Assembly: GCF_019774615.1 (NCBI RefSeq)
Contig: NZ_CP081497.1
Location: forward strand, 682,001-746,000
Direction of reading: 5' to 3'
Length of the DNA stretch: 64,000 nt
Origin: Streptomyces sp. BHT-5-2
Lineage (GTDB): Bacteria; Actinomycetota; Actinomycetes; Streptomycetales; Streptomycetaceae
The translations under genes and the position numbers were made by a program. Numbering within the stretch: position 1 is the first letter of the stretch; each line of letters begins with the position of its first letter. The notes beneath the pieces are model-generated. The model saw only the letters and a program-made list of their open reading frames with translations, was not told the DNA's origin and searched no databases. Below, in pieces: positions 7,908 through 15,724 of the stretch.

Positions 7908-8891
7908 ATGCGCGCCGACCGACTCCTCGCTCTGCTCCTGCTGCTCCAGAACCGCGGCCGGATGACCGCCGGCGAACTCGCCGCGGAACTGGAGGTGTCG
8001 GTCCGTACGGTCTACCGCGACATCGAGGCGCTCGGCGCGTCCGGCGTCCCGGTCCGCACCGACCGCGGGCCCGACGGCGGCTACCGCCTGATGGACGGGT
8101 ACCGCACCCGGCTGACCGGGCTCACCGACGCCGAGGCCGGCGCGCTCTTCCTCGCCGGGGCCCCCGGCCCGGCCCGCGACCTGGGGCTGGGCGCGGTGCT
8201 GGCCACCGCGCAACTGAAGGTGCAGGCGGCGCTGCCGGCCGAACTGGCCGAGCGGACCCGGCGGATCCAGGACCGCTTCCACCTCGACGCCCCGGCCTGG
8301 TTCCGGGACGCCGACCCGGTCGACCACCTGGCGCCGATCGCCCGGGCGGTGTGGGAGCAGCGGGTGCTGCGCACCCACTACCGGCGCTGGCGCGGCGAGG
8401 TCCACCGGGAGCTGCGTCCGCTCGGCATCGTCCTCAAGGGCGGCATCTGGTACCTGGTGGCGCAGGTCGACGAGGCGGTGCGGACGTACCGGATCGCGCG
8501 GTTCCTGGCCGTGGACCTCACGGACGAGGGTTTCGCCCGCCCGGCCGGCTTCGATCTGGCGGCCTACTGGGCCGCGTCCGCCCGGCGCCTGGAGTCCACG
8601 CTGCACCAGGAGACGGCGCGGCTGCGGATCTCCTCGCGGGCCCGCAAACTCCTGCCGATGTTCTACGGGGCCGCGGGCCGGCGGGCCTTGGCGGAGGCCG
8701 GGGAGCCGGACGCGGACGGCTGGACGGAGGTCGAGCTGCCGGTCGAGGGGCCGGCCGTGGCCGTCGGCGATCTGCTCCGGCTGGGGGCGGAGGCGGAGGT
8801 GCTCGGCCCGCCCGCCCTGCGCCGGGCCGTCGCGGAGGCGGTGGCCGGCCTTGCCGACCGGTACGGGGCGACGGCCGCGGCGCGGGAGTGA
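7908..8891 (+). CDS. YafY/WYL-domain transcriptional regulator
   Basis: 327 residues. An N-terminal helix-turn-helix (residues 3-58: RLLALLLLLQNRGRMTAGEL, then SVRTVYRDIEAL) is of the HTH_11/DeoR-like type found in YafY regulators. A WYL domain follows at about 140-215, with GIVLKGGIWYLVAQ standing for the WYL motif and RTYRIARFLAVDL after it. A C-terminal WCX domain ends the protein. Many WYL regulators respond to small ligands or nucleic acids. The ATG at 7908 is twelve bases from the perfect palindrome, so autoregulation is likely. Confidence 0.88.
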   Translation: MRADRLLALLLLLQNRGRMTAGELAAELEVSVRTVYRDIEALGASGVPVRTDRGPDGGYRLMDGYRTRLTGLTDAEAGALFLAGAPGPARDLGLGAVLATAQLKVQAALPAELAERTRRIQDRFHLDAPAWFRDADPVDHLAPIARAVWEQRVLRTHYRRWRGEVHRELRPLGIVLKGGIWYLVAQVDEAVRTYRIARFLAVDLTDEGFARPAGFDLAAYWAASARRLESTLHQETARLRISSRARKLLPMFYGAAGRRALAEAGEPDADGWTEVELPVEGPAVAVGDLLRLGAEAEVLGPPALRRAVAEAVAGLADRYGATAAARE

Positions 8892-8896
8892 CCGGT

Positions 8897-10297
8897 TCAG
8901 TGCACCGTGGCGCGGGCGGCGGCGTACGCCGCGCGGACCCGCCGGCCGGGAGCGGGGTCGGCGGGGGCGGGGACCTCGCGGGCCACCGGGCGCGGCCAGG
9001 GCGGCGGTTCGGCGGCGCCGGACAGCGCCCAGGCGGCCTGGCGGGCGGCGCCGAGGGCGACGTACTCCTCGGGTTCGGGCACGGTGACCGGGACGCCGAA
9101 GATCTCGGCGGCGATCTCGCCGACCATCGGTGCCCGGGCCGCCCCGCCGATGACCAGGACCCGTCGGGCCTCGACGCCCTGGTCCCGCAGGCGGTCCAGG
9201 GCGTCGGCCATGTTGCACAGCATGCCTTCGACGGCCGCGCGGGCGAAGTTGGCGGGCACCATGTTTTCCTTGCGCAGGCCCATCAGACTGCCGGCGGCGT
9301 CGGGGAGGTTGGGGGTGCGCTCGCCGCCGAGGTAGGGGAGGAGCACCAGCCCGCCGGCGCCGGACGTGGCCGTACGGGCCAGGCGGTCGAGTTCGTCGAG
9401 GCCGACGTCGAGCATCCGGGCGGTGGAGCTGAGGACCCGCGCGGCGTTGAGGGTGCACACCAGGGGCAGGAAGCGGCCGGTGGCGTCGGCGAATCCGGCG
9501 ACGGCGCCGGAGGGGTCGCCGGTGGGGTGCGTGGAGCGGGCGAACGCGGTGCCGCTGGTGCCCAGGGAGATCACCACGTCACCCGGTTCGATGCCCAGCC
9601 CCAGGGCCGCCCCCATGTTGTCGCCGGTCCCCGCCGCCACCAGGGCGCCCTGCGCGGTACGCCCGGCCGCCTCCGACGGGCCCAGGACCCGGGGGAGTTG
9701 GGGGGTACGGCCGCCGAAGGCGAGGGACAGCAGGTCGTGGCGGTAGGCGCCGTCCGCCGGGGACCAGTAGCCGGTGCCCGAGGCGTCGCCGCGGTCGGTG
9801 ACCGGATCGACGCGTGCCTCCGGCCCGCCGCACAGCCGCCAGGTCAGCCAGTCGTGCGGCAGCAGCACCCGCGCGGTGCGGTCCGCGTGCTCCGGCTCGT
9901 GCTCGGCCAGCCAGCGCAGCTTGGCGACGGTGAGCGCGGCGACCGGCACCGTGCCGACCGCCTCGGCCCACTTCTCCGGCCCGCCCAACTCCTCGACGAG
10001 GTCCGCGGCCGCGCGCGCCGAGCGGGTGTCGTTCCACAGCAGGGCGTCGCGCACCGGTCGCCCGGCCGCGTCCAGTGCCACCAGCCCGTGCTGCTGTCCT
10101 GCCACGGCGACGGCGTCCACGTCCGCCAGCAGGCCGTCGCCGGCTTCGCGGAGCGCCCGCCACCAGGCCGCGGGCGCGACCTCGGTGCCGTCGGGGTGGG
10201 CGGCGCGGCCCCGGCGGAGGACCTCCCCGGTGTCGGCGTCACAGACGACGACCTTGCAGGACTGGGTGGAGGAGTCCACCCCGGCAACGGTGGGCAT
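8897..10297 (-). CDS. xylB: Xylulokinase (FGGY family)
   Basis: The 466-residue enzyme phosphorylates D-xylulose to xylulose 5-phosphate with ATP in the cytoplasm. The N-terminus has the FGGY phosphate loop VAGVDSSTQSCK. AVAVAGQQHGLVALD and LLWNDTRS are substrate-domain motifs, and DRGDASGTGYW is typical of xylulokinase. VISLGTSGTAF and GGLVLLPYLGGERTPNLP mark the ATP-binding half. It lies 44 bases after the polyol dehydrogenase on the same strand. The dehydrogenase would supply xylulose (from arabitol or xylitol), so these genes form a pathway. The start is the ATG at 10297. Confidence 0.93.
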   Translation of the reverse strand: MPTVAGVDSSTQSCKVVVCDADTGEVLRRGRAAHPDGTEVAPAAWWRALREAGDGLLADVDAVAVAGQQHGLVALDAAGRPVRDALLWNDTRSARAAADLVEELGGPEKWAEAVGTVPVAALTVAKLRWLAEHEPEHADRTARVLLPHDWLTWRLCGGPEARVDPVTDRGDASGTGYWSPADGAYRHDLLSLAFGGRTPQLPRVLGPSEAAGRTAQGALVAAGTGDNMGAALGLGIEPGDVVISLGTSGTAFARSTHPTGDPSGAVAGFADATGRFLPLVCTLNAARVLSSTARMLDVGLDELDRLARTATSGAGGLVLLPYLGGERTPNLPDAAGSLMGLRKENMVPANFARAAVEGMLCNMADALDRLRDQGVEARRVLVIGGAARAPMVGEIAAEIFGVPVTVPEPEEYVALGAARQAAWALSGAAEPPPWPRPVAREVPAPADPAPGRRVRAAYAAARATVH

Positions 10298-10341
10298 GGC
10301 GGGAGTCGCTTCCGTGCAACTGGACGGGAATATAAGGGAGT

Positions 10342-11340
10342 TCAGCTCTGCGGAAGGAGCTGGATCTTGCGGCCGGAGCCCTCGCGGAAGGTCTGCAGGG
10401 CGGCACCGAAGTCGTCCAGGGGATAGCGGTGGGTGATCATCGTGTCGGCGTCGACGATGCCCTTCGCCATGAGGTCCACGGCCCGCCCGAAGCTGTGCAG
10501 CACGGCCATCGACCCGACGATGGTGATCTCGTCGTTGTAGACCCGGAACGGGGAGAAGGACGCCTTGGCCGCGGACGGCGCGACGCCGAACTGCTGGAAG
10601 GTGCCCCCGCGGCGGACCCGGCCGAGCCCGTCCTCGATGACGGGGATCGCGCCGGTGCAGTCGATGACCGTCTCCCAGCCCTGCGGGCGGTCCAGCTCCG
10701 CGGCGCTGACCGCGGTGGCGTCCGCGCCGAGCCGCTCGGCGACCCGCAGCCGGTCGGTGTTGAGGTCCACGACGGACAGCGACGCCGCGCCGGCGGCCCG
10801 GGCCAGCTGAAGCATCATCAGGCCCATGGTGCCGGCGCCGTAGACGAGGTAGTGGTCGCCGAGCCGGCGCGGCAGCACGTCGAAGCCGCGCACCGCGCAC
10901 GACAGCGGCTCGATCAGCGTGCCCTGGGTGACCTCGATGTTCTCCGGCAGCCGGTAGCAGTTGGCGGCGGGCACCTTGACGTACTCGGCCATCGCGCCGT
11001 CCACGGTGTCGCCGATCGCGCCCCAGTTCTCGCAGAGGTTGCCGCGGCCGTTCGCGCAGAAGTGGCAGGCGCCGCAGAACAGCGACGGGTCCACGGCCAC
11101 CTGTTCCCCGGTGCGCACACCGGTCACGCCCGCACCCAGCGCGACGACCTCGCCGGTGAACTCGTGGCCCGGCACGATCGGGTAGGGGGTGGGTGCGAAC
11201 TCGCCGTCGACTATGTGCGCATCGGTGCCGCAGATGCCGACGGCGGCGGGGGCGACGATGACCTCGCCCGGGCCGGGCGTGGGGTCGGCGACGGTGGTGA
11301 CCTCGTAGTGACCAGGGGTGTGAATGACGACGGCGCGCAA
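10342..11340 (-). CDS. Zinc-dependent polyol (arabitol/xylitol-type) dehydrogenase
   Basis: 332 residues of the medium-chain alcohol dehydrogenase family. GICGTDAHIVDG and GHEFTGEV carry catalytic zinc ligands, and CGACHFCANGRGNLCEN the four cysteines of structural zinc. The NAD loop is YGAGTMGLMMLQLA, followed by VVDLNTDR, whose Asp favours NAD over NADP. The best start is a TTG at 11340, in front of RAVVIHTPG, which matches the family N-terminus; GAAAGG-like bases lie 14 bases upstream. It sits between a DeoR regulator and xylulokinase. Oxidation of D-arabitol or xylitol to D-xylulose is the likely reaction, inferred from context. Confidence 0.85.
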   Translation of the reverse strand: MRAVVIHTPGHYEVTTVADPTPGPGEVIVAPAAVGICGTDAHIVDGEFAPTPYPIVPGHEFTGEVVALGAGVTGVRTGEQVAVDPSLFCGACHFCANGRGNLCENWGAIGDTVDGAMAEYVKVPAANCYRLPENIEVTQGTLIEPLSCAVRGFDVLPRRLGDHYLVYGAGTMGLMMLQLARAAGAASLSVVDLNTDRLRVAERLGADATAVSAAELDRPQGWETVIDCTGAIPVIEDGLGRVRRGGTFQQFGVAPSAAKASFSPFRVYNDEITIVGSMAVLHSFGRAVDLMAKGIVDADTMITHRYPLDDFGAALQTFREGSGRKIQLLPQS

Positions 11341-11422
11341 GGCTTCGAGCCTTTCTCGGGGGGAGAGGGGGAGGGAGAGCAGTGGGGGAGGAGTGGGGGT
11401 GAGGCGCCGAGGGGCGGTCGGC

Positions 11423-12217
11423 TCAGGTGCGGGGGTGGTCCACGGTCCGGACCTCGACACCGAGGTCCCGGACGGCCCGGAGCTCGTCCTCCGGCGCCGC
11501 CGAGTCGGTGACCATCAGGTCGTAGCCGCCGGCATCGCCGTACGGGTAGGTCGCGGTGCGGCCGAACTTGCTGTGGTCCACGGCGAGGACGGCACGGTCG
11601 GCCGCCTGGAGGTAGGCGTGTTTGGACTCGGCGTAGGCGCGGACCGGGTGGTACAGCCGGGCGTCGTGGATCGAGGTCGCGGTGACGAAGGCCACGGTGG
11701 CGCGGAGGTCCTGGAGCTGGCGGCGGGCCTGCGGGCCGGCGCACGACTCGAAGTCCTCGTAGTAGCGGTCGCCGAGCAGCGTCACCTCGGCCGGTGAGCC
11801 GGCCAGGAGGGCGGTGACCCGCAGCGAGTTGGTGATCACGCGGAGCCCGGCGACGGCGGTGAGCCTGCGGGCCAGCGGGAAGAGGGTGGAGCCGCAGTCG
11901 ATCAGCACCGTGTCGCCGGGCGAGACCTCGGACGCCAGGGCGTCCGCGAGCGCCTCCTTGATCTCGTCGTTGGCGTGCTCCCGGAAGCGCAGCGCGCTTT
12001 CCATGGTGAGGTCGGGGAAGGCCGTCGCCACGCCGCGTCCCTTGCGCAGCAGCTGCCGCTCGTGGAGGTTGTCGAGATCGCGGTGCATGGTCATCACGCT
12101 GACGCGCATCCGCTCGGCCAGCGCGGCGATACGGATCTCACCGCGCTGCGCGACCAGGCGCAGCACCGCCTGCCGGCGCTCCTCCACCTCGGCCTCGGAG
12201 CCACGACTCGCTCGCAT
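11423..12217 (-). CDS. DeoR-family repressor of the polyol module
   Basis: 264 residues. A DeoR winged-helix domain lies at about 12-65 (RRQAVLRLVAQRGEIRIAAL, then VSVMTMHRDLDNL). The C-terminal DeoRC sugar-phosphate sensor carries the ISOCOT-fold phosphate loops VLIDCGSTLFPLA and VITNSLRV, and later AVDHSKFGR. AAGGGGGT precedes the ATG at 12217; an in-frame ATG 13 codons upstream is also possible. It is divergent from the permease and followed by the dehydrogenase. By family behaviour it should repress both directions until a phosphorylated pentose or polyol binds. Confidence 0.9.
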   Translation of the reverse strand: MRASRGSEAEVEERRQAVLRLVAQRGEIRIAALAERMRVSVMTMHRDLDNLHERQLLRKGRGVATAFPDLTMESALRFREHANDEIKEALADALASEVSPGDTVLIDCGSTLFPLARRLTAVAGLRVITNSLRVTALLAGSPAEVTLLGDRYYEDFESCAGPQARRQLQDLRATVAFVTATSIHDARLYHPVRAYAESKHAYLQAADRAVLAVDHSKFGRTATYPYGDAGGYDLMVTDSAAPEDELRAVRDLGVEVRTVDHPRT

Positions 12218-12278
12218 CGCGGGCACCCCCTTCTTCTCTCGCCCGGCGTCGGTCACCGGGCGCGCTCACCCTAGAACA

Positions 12279-12295
12279 TCACACACTTTATGTGA
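12279..12295. promoter_or_regulatory. Candidate DeoR operator
   Basis: Inverted repeat TCACA-N7-TGTGA lies in an AT-rich patch between the divergent DeoR gene and the permease. The position fits control of both promoters. The arms are short. Confidence 0.45.
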
Positions 12296-12375
12296 AGCTC
12301 TTGAAATTCCGTGAGGGATTGTTCAGCCTGATGGCCATGTCCGGCCGTATGGCCCGGCCCTCAGGAGGTTCCGCA

Positions 12376-13689
12376 GTGTCGCGCACGCCACAATCCGCCC
12401 CACCGTCGTCCCACGCCGCCCTCTTCGGGCTCCCCAAGGTCCTGCTATGGGGATATGTCGGCGTCCTGCTCTTCATGATCGGCGACGGTGTGGAGACCAG
12501 TTACCTGCCCGCCTACCTCAAGGGCGACCTCGGCTTCACCGAGTCGAGCGTCGGCATCGTCTTCACCGTGTACGGCGTCACCGCCGCGGTGGGCGCCTTC
12601 CTGGCCGGTGGACTCTCCGACCTGTGGGGGCCGCGTCGCGTGATGATGCTGGGCGCCACGTGCTGGGCGGTCTGTCACGCACTCCTGCTCGCGGTCGCCA
12701 TTCCCCTCCACTCCTACGCCCTGATCCTCCTCACCTACGGCCTGCGCGGATTCGGCTATCCGCTCTTCGCCTACGGATTCATGGTCTGGATCATGGCGAG
12801 CGCCCCGGAGCGCCAACTCGGCAAGGCCCTGGGCTGGTTCTGGTTCTGCTTCACCATGGGCTACCCGGTCCTCGGCTCCACCCTGGTCTCGTTCCTCAAG
12901 CCCTCGATCGGCTTCTACCACTCCCTGTGGATCTCCCTCGTGATGATCACCGCGGGCGCCCTGGTGGTGCTGTTCCTGGTGCGCGACCGCGCCGGATTCC
13001 AGGGGCTGGCCAAGGGAACCGAACGCGTCGGCCTGCCGCGTACCTTCCTGGGCTGCTTCACCGTCATGTTCGCCGAGCCGCGGGTCGGCATGGGAGCCGT
13101 GGTCCGCCTCGTCAACACCACCTCGCAGTTCGGCGTGTGGGTCTTCGTCCCGCTCTTCCTCGTCGACCGGATCGGCTTCAGCGGACAGGAGTGGGCCTCG
13201 CTGCTCATCGTGATGATGGTCAGCAACCTCGCCTGCGTCGTCCTCTTCGGTGCGCTCGGCGACAAATGGAGCCGACGCAAGACCGTCGCCTGGCTCGGCG
13301 GTGTGGTGTCGGCGCTCGCCTGCCTGGCGCTGTACTACGTGCCCACGGCCGCGGGCCACGACTACCCGCTGGTCGCGGTCGCCGTCGGCGCGCTGGGTGT
13401 CGGCATGGCCGGCTACGTCCCCCTGCCGCCCCTCATGACCGCCCAGGCTCCGGAGCGCAAGGGGCAGATCATGTCGGCGTACACGCTGGGCGCCGGCGCC
13501 AGCATGGCGTTCGGCCCGCTGATCGGCACCGTCTTCATCGGCTCGCTCGGCATCGGCGGAGTCCTGGGGATCTACGCCGCCCTGCACCTGCTCAGCGCGG
13601 TCCTGGTGCTCTGCATGAAGACTCCCGAGCGGCCCGGGAAGGCTGTCGCGGTCCGCGACGGCGAGGCCGTCGCCGCGGGAACGCATTGA
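12376..13689 (+). CDS. RbtT/DalT/CsbX-type polyol permease (MFS)
   Basis: 437 residues, about 12 membrane segments. The GTG at 12376 follows AGGAGG by eight bases. The N-terminal segment KVLLWGYVGVLLFMIGDGVE closely matches the ribitol/D-arabitol permease family (RbtT, DalT, CsbX), which use proton symport. The MFS loop between segments 2 and 3 reads GGLSDLWGPRRV, and its repeat GALGDKWSRRKT follows segment 8. It is divergent from the DeoR regulator, dehydrogenase and xylulokinase, which together form an uptake and catabolism module for a C5 sugar alcohol. Confidence 0.88.
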   Translation: MSRTPQSAPPSSHAALFGLPKVLLWGYVGVLLFMIGDGVETSYLPAYLKGDLGFTESSVGIVFTVYGVTAAVGAFLAGGLSDLWGPRRVMMLGATCWAVCHALLLAVAIPLHSYALILLTYGLRGFGYPLFAYGFMVWIMASAPERQLGKALGWFWFCFTMGYPVLGSTLVSFLKPSIGFYHSLWISLVMITAGALVVLFLVRDRAGFQGLAKGTERVGLPRTFLGCFTVMFAEPRVGMGAVVRLVNTTSQFGVWVFVPLFLVDRIGFSGQEWASLLIVMMVSNLACVVLFGALGDKWSRRKTVAWLGGVVSALACLALYYVPTAAGHDYPLVAVAVGALGVGMAGYVPLPPLMTAQAPERKGQIMSAYTLGAGASMAFGPLIGTVFIGSLGIGGVLGIYAALHLLSAVLVLCMKTPERPGKAVAVRDGEAVAAGTH

Positions 13690-13863
13690 TCGTCGGCTCC
13701 GACGCCAGACACCGACGAGCCTGGATGATGCACCGTCAACTCTCCGTGTGGTGGTTGCGGGGCCCCTTCCGGGCGTCGGGGGGTGAGAGCCGGGGCGTGC
13801 CGCCGGCTGCCGGAACCGGTACCGACGCCCGCCCCGGCCGCGTCCTCAACTCGCCGACGGGCC

Positions 13864-13882
13864 GGCCCGCTTCGAGCGGGCC
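13864..13882. terminator. Terminator hairpin between convergent permease and sigma-factor genes
   Basis: Stem GGCCCGC / GCGGGCC around a TTCGA loop, 32 bases beyond the sigma-factor stop and 175 bases beyond the permease stop. It could serve both. The stretch 13690-13863 shows no gene. Confidence 0.5.
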
Positions 13883-13913
13883 CGGGGCCGCGCCTGATGG
13901 CCCATCACATCGC

Positions 13914-14801
13914 TCAGATCTGGCCGATCAGTCCCGTGCGCAGTCGGCCCAGGATGCGGGCGAGCAACCGCGAGACGTGCATCTGCGAGACGCCGAGCTC
14001 CTCGCCGATCTCGGATTGCGTCTTCTCGTGGACGAACCGCAGGGTGAGGATGCGGCGGTCCCGCCGGTCCAGCTTCCGAACCAGGGGCGTGAGCGCCTGG
14101 AGGTCCTCGGCGAGCTGGAGTCGCGGGTCCTCGTCGCCGAGGGCGTCGGCGAGGCTGCGGGCCGACTCGTCCTCGGCCGGATCGGTGGGCTGGTCCAGCG
14201 AACCGGCGGTGTAGCCGTTGCCGGCGATCAGGCCGTCGATCACCTCTTCCTCGCCCAGGCCGAGGTGTTCGGCCAGCTCGGCGACGGTCGGCTCCCGGTC
14301 CAGGCGGGCGAACAGGCGCTCCTTGGCCTGGGCGATCTCGATCCGCAGCTCCTGCAGCCGCCGCGGCACATGCACCGCCCAGGTGGCGTCCCGGAAGAAG
14401 CGCTTGATCTCGCCCACGATGTAGGGCACCGCGAAGGTCGTGAACTCGACCTCGCGGGACAGGTCGAAACGGTCGATCGCCTTGATCAGCCCGATGGTGC
14501 CGACCTGGACGATGTCCTCCATCTCCGTCGGGTCGCCGCCGCGGTTGCGGAACCGGGCGGCGGCGTAGCGGACGAGGGAGAGGTTCATCTCGACCAGTGT
14601 GTTGCGTACGTACTGGTACGCGTGGGTGCCCTCCTCCAGCTCCGCGAGTCGCTGGAAGAACGACCGGGACAGGACCTTGGCGTCCTTCGGCGCGACCTTG
14701 GACGCGTCCGCGAGATACGGCAGCCCGCCGGTGCCGGAGCCCACGGTCCGATGGGTCCGGCCGTGCCGCGTCCCGGTGTGCGTGGAAACTGCCGTCGTCA
14801 T
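13914..14801 (-). CDS. SigB/SigF/SigG-family RNA polymerase sigma factor
   Basis: 295 residues. Region 2 (LVEMNLSLVRYAAARFRNRG, then MEDIVQVGTIGLIKAIDRFD, then FTTFAVPYIVGEIKRFFRD) gives -10 recognition and core binding. Region 3 starts VHVPRRLQELRIEI. The C-terminal region 4 ends with a helix-turn-helix (KTQSEIGEELGVSQMHVSRLL). Streptomyces has many group 3 factors of this type for osmotic and oxidative stress and for development. They are usually held by anti-sigma kinases, but no RsbW-like gene is adjacent. The N-terminal 30 residues are a variable Thr/Gly-rich tail. A possible self-type promoter lies upstream. Confidence 0.93.
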   Translation of the reverse strand: MTTAVSTHTGTRHGRTHRTVGSGTGGLPYLADASKVAPKDAKVLSRSFFQRLAELEEGTHAYQYVRNTLVEMNLSLVRYAAARFRNRGGDPTEMEDIVQVGTIGLIKAIDRFDLSREVEFTTFAVPYIVGEIKRFFRDATWAVHVPRRLQELRIEIAQAKERLFARLDREPTVAELAEHLGLGEEEVIDGLIAGNGYTAGSLDQPTDPAEDESARSLADALGDEDPRLQLAEDLQALTPLVRKLDRRDRRILTLRFVHEKTQSEIGEELGVSQMHVSRLLARILGRLRTGLIGQI

Positions 14802-14844
14802 GACTGCCCTCCCATAATTTGGATCATGGTCTGGTAAGGCCCGT

Positions 14845-14869
14845 CTGCCCTTGGTTCCGGTGGTGAAAC
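14845..14869 (-). promoter_or_regulatory. Possible SigB-type promoter of the sigma-factor gene
   Basis: On the minus strand GTTT (14869-14866) is followed after 15 bases by GGGCAG (14850-14845). The Streptomyces SigB consensus is GNNT-N14-16-GGGTAY, so the -10 matches four of six. It lies 44 bases before the sigma-factor ATG and would allow autoregulation. Confidence 0.35.
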
Positions 14870-14960
14870 ATCCACCCCACCTTTTTTGCCATCCCGGATC
14901 TTGACGGTAGGTCAGGCGTGTGGTGCGACGGTGCGGCGCCCTCCCGGCGGGCAGCCGGCT

Positions 14961-15440
14961 TCACCCCGACGTCCCGATGCACCGGTCGAGCTGGTCCAGG
15001 ACGTGCGGCCAGGCATCCCGGTGGCGGTCGCGTGCCGCCTCGCCGGCGAACCCGGCATGGGTCAGTCGCAGCCGCGTCCCGGTGCCCTCGGCGGCCAGGG
15101 CGACCGTGACCACGGTCTCCGCGCCCTCGGTGCCACCCGCGCCGGTGACCCACGTCAGCTCGACCATCCGCTCCGGATCGAGCCGCAGGAAACGGCCGTA
15201 GTGCGGGTGTCGGGAACCCTGGTGCTCCGTCTCGAAGAAGAACGCCGTGTTCACCCGGCCCGGCATCAGTACCGAGCCGGGGGCCGCGAACCAGCGGTCG
15301 AACTGCTCGGTCCAGGCCCGGTACAGCGCGGCGGGCGTCCCGCTCATCAGCCGCTCGACGGAAAGCCGGTGCGGACGGGAGGAGAGGTCGGGTGGCCGGA
15401 TCGGTTCCCGGGGCGTCGTCGAGCCGTCGTCCGTTGTCAT
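14961..15440 (-). CDS. SRPBCC / AHSA1-like domain protein
   Basis: 159 residues, starting at the ATG at 15440 after GAGAGGGAACCCCC. The pattern is that of Activator-of-Hsp90-ATPase-1-like START-fold proteins: a START-fold beta core opening with LSVERLMSGTPAALYRAWTE, then TAFFFETEHQGSRHPHYGRFLRL and ELTWVTGAGG, then TRLRLTHAGFA. The C-terminal helix reads RDAWPHVLDQLDRCI. Such proteins bind hydrophobic ligands in a cavity and are often paired with ArsR regulators, but no ArsR gene is visible. It is upstream of the sigma-factor gene on the same strand with a 159-base gap, so co-transcription is possible. Confidence 0.82.
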   Translation of the reverse strand: MTTDDGSTTPREPIRPPDLSSRPHRLSVERLMSGTPAALYRAWTEQFDRWFAAPGSVLMPGRVNTAFFFETEHQGSRHPHYGRFLRLDPERMVELTWVTGAGGTEGAETVVTVALAAEGTGTRLRLTHAGFAGEAARDRHRDAWPHVLDQLDRCIGTSG

Positions 15441-15450
15441 GGGGGTTCCC

Positions 15451-15490
15451 TCTCTGCGGGTCTCTGCGTCCTCTTTGCGGCTTCTCTGCG
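15451..15490. repeat. Four direct repeats of TCTCTGCG upstream of the SRPBCC gene
   Basis: TCTCTGCG occurs at 15451, 15461 and 15483, with TCTTTGCG at 15472, so copies recur every 10-11 bp on the same helix face just upstream of the start. This may be a cooperative regulator site or a 5' leader repeat. Confidence 0.5.
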
Positions 15491-15626
15491 CGGCGGAATC
15501 CGGAAAAGCGACAGGGAGTGGGCCATCTTGCATGGGCGAAGAAGTTCGCAAGGGGATTTGTGGTGCATATCGTGACATGGGTTGGCTGGGGGTGCCGGGA
15601 GGTCGATTCCGGCCCGGGCCGCGGCA

Positions 15627-15644
15627 GCTGAACGTTCGCTGAAC
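15627..15644. promoter_or_regulatory. 11-bp-spaced direct repeats upstream of the GT39 gene
   Basis: GCTGAAC is repeated with an 11-bp period (15627-15633 and 15638-15644), giving GTTCAGC repeats on the other strand. An 11-bp period is typical of OmpR/PhoB-family dimers, including PhoP. It lies about 80 bases before the GT39 ATG, in a 284-base gap (15441-15724) with no other gene. Confidence 0.45.
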
Positions 15645-15724
15645 AATGGGCGGCCCATGGATCCCGGGTGCACGTCCGGCCATCTGGCACGACGACCGGT
15701 GAGTTCCACCAGGGAGGATCGTCC

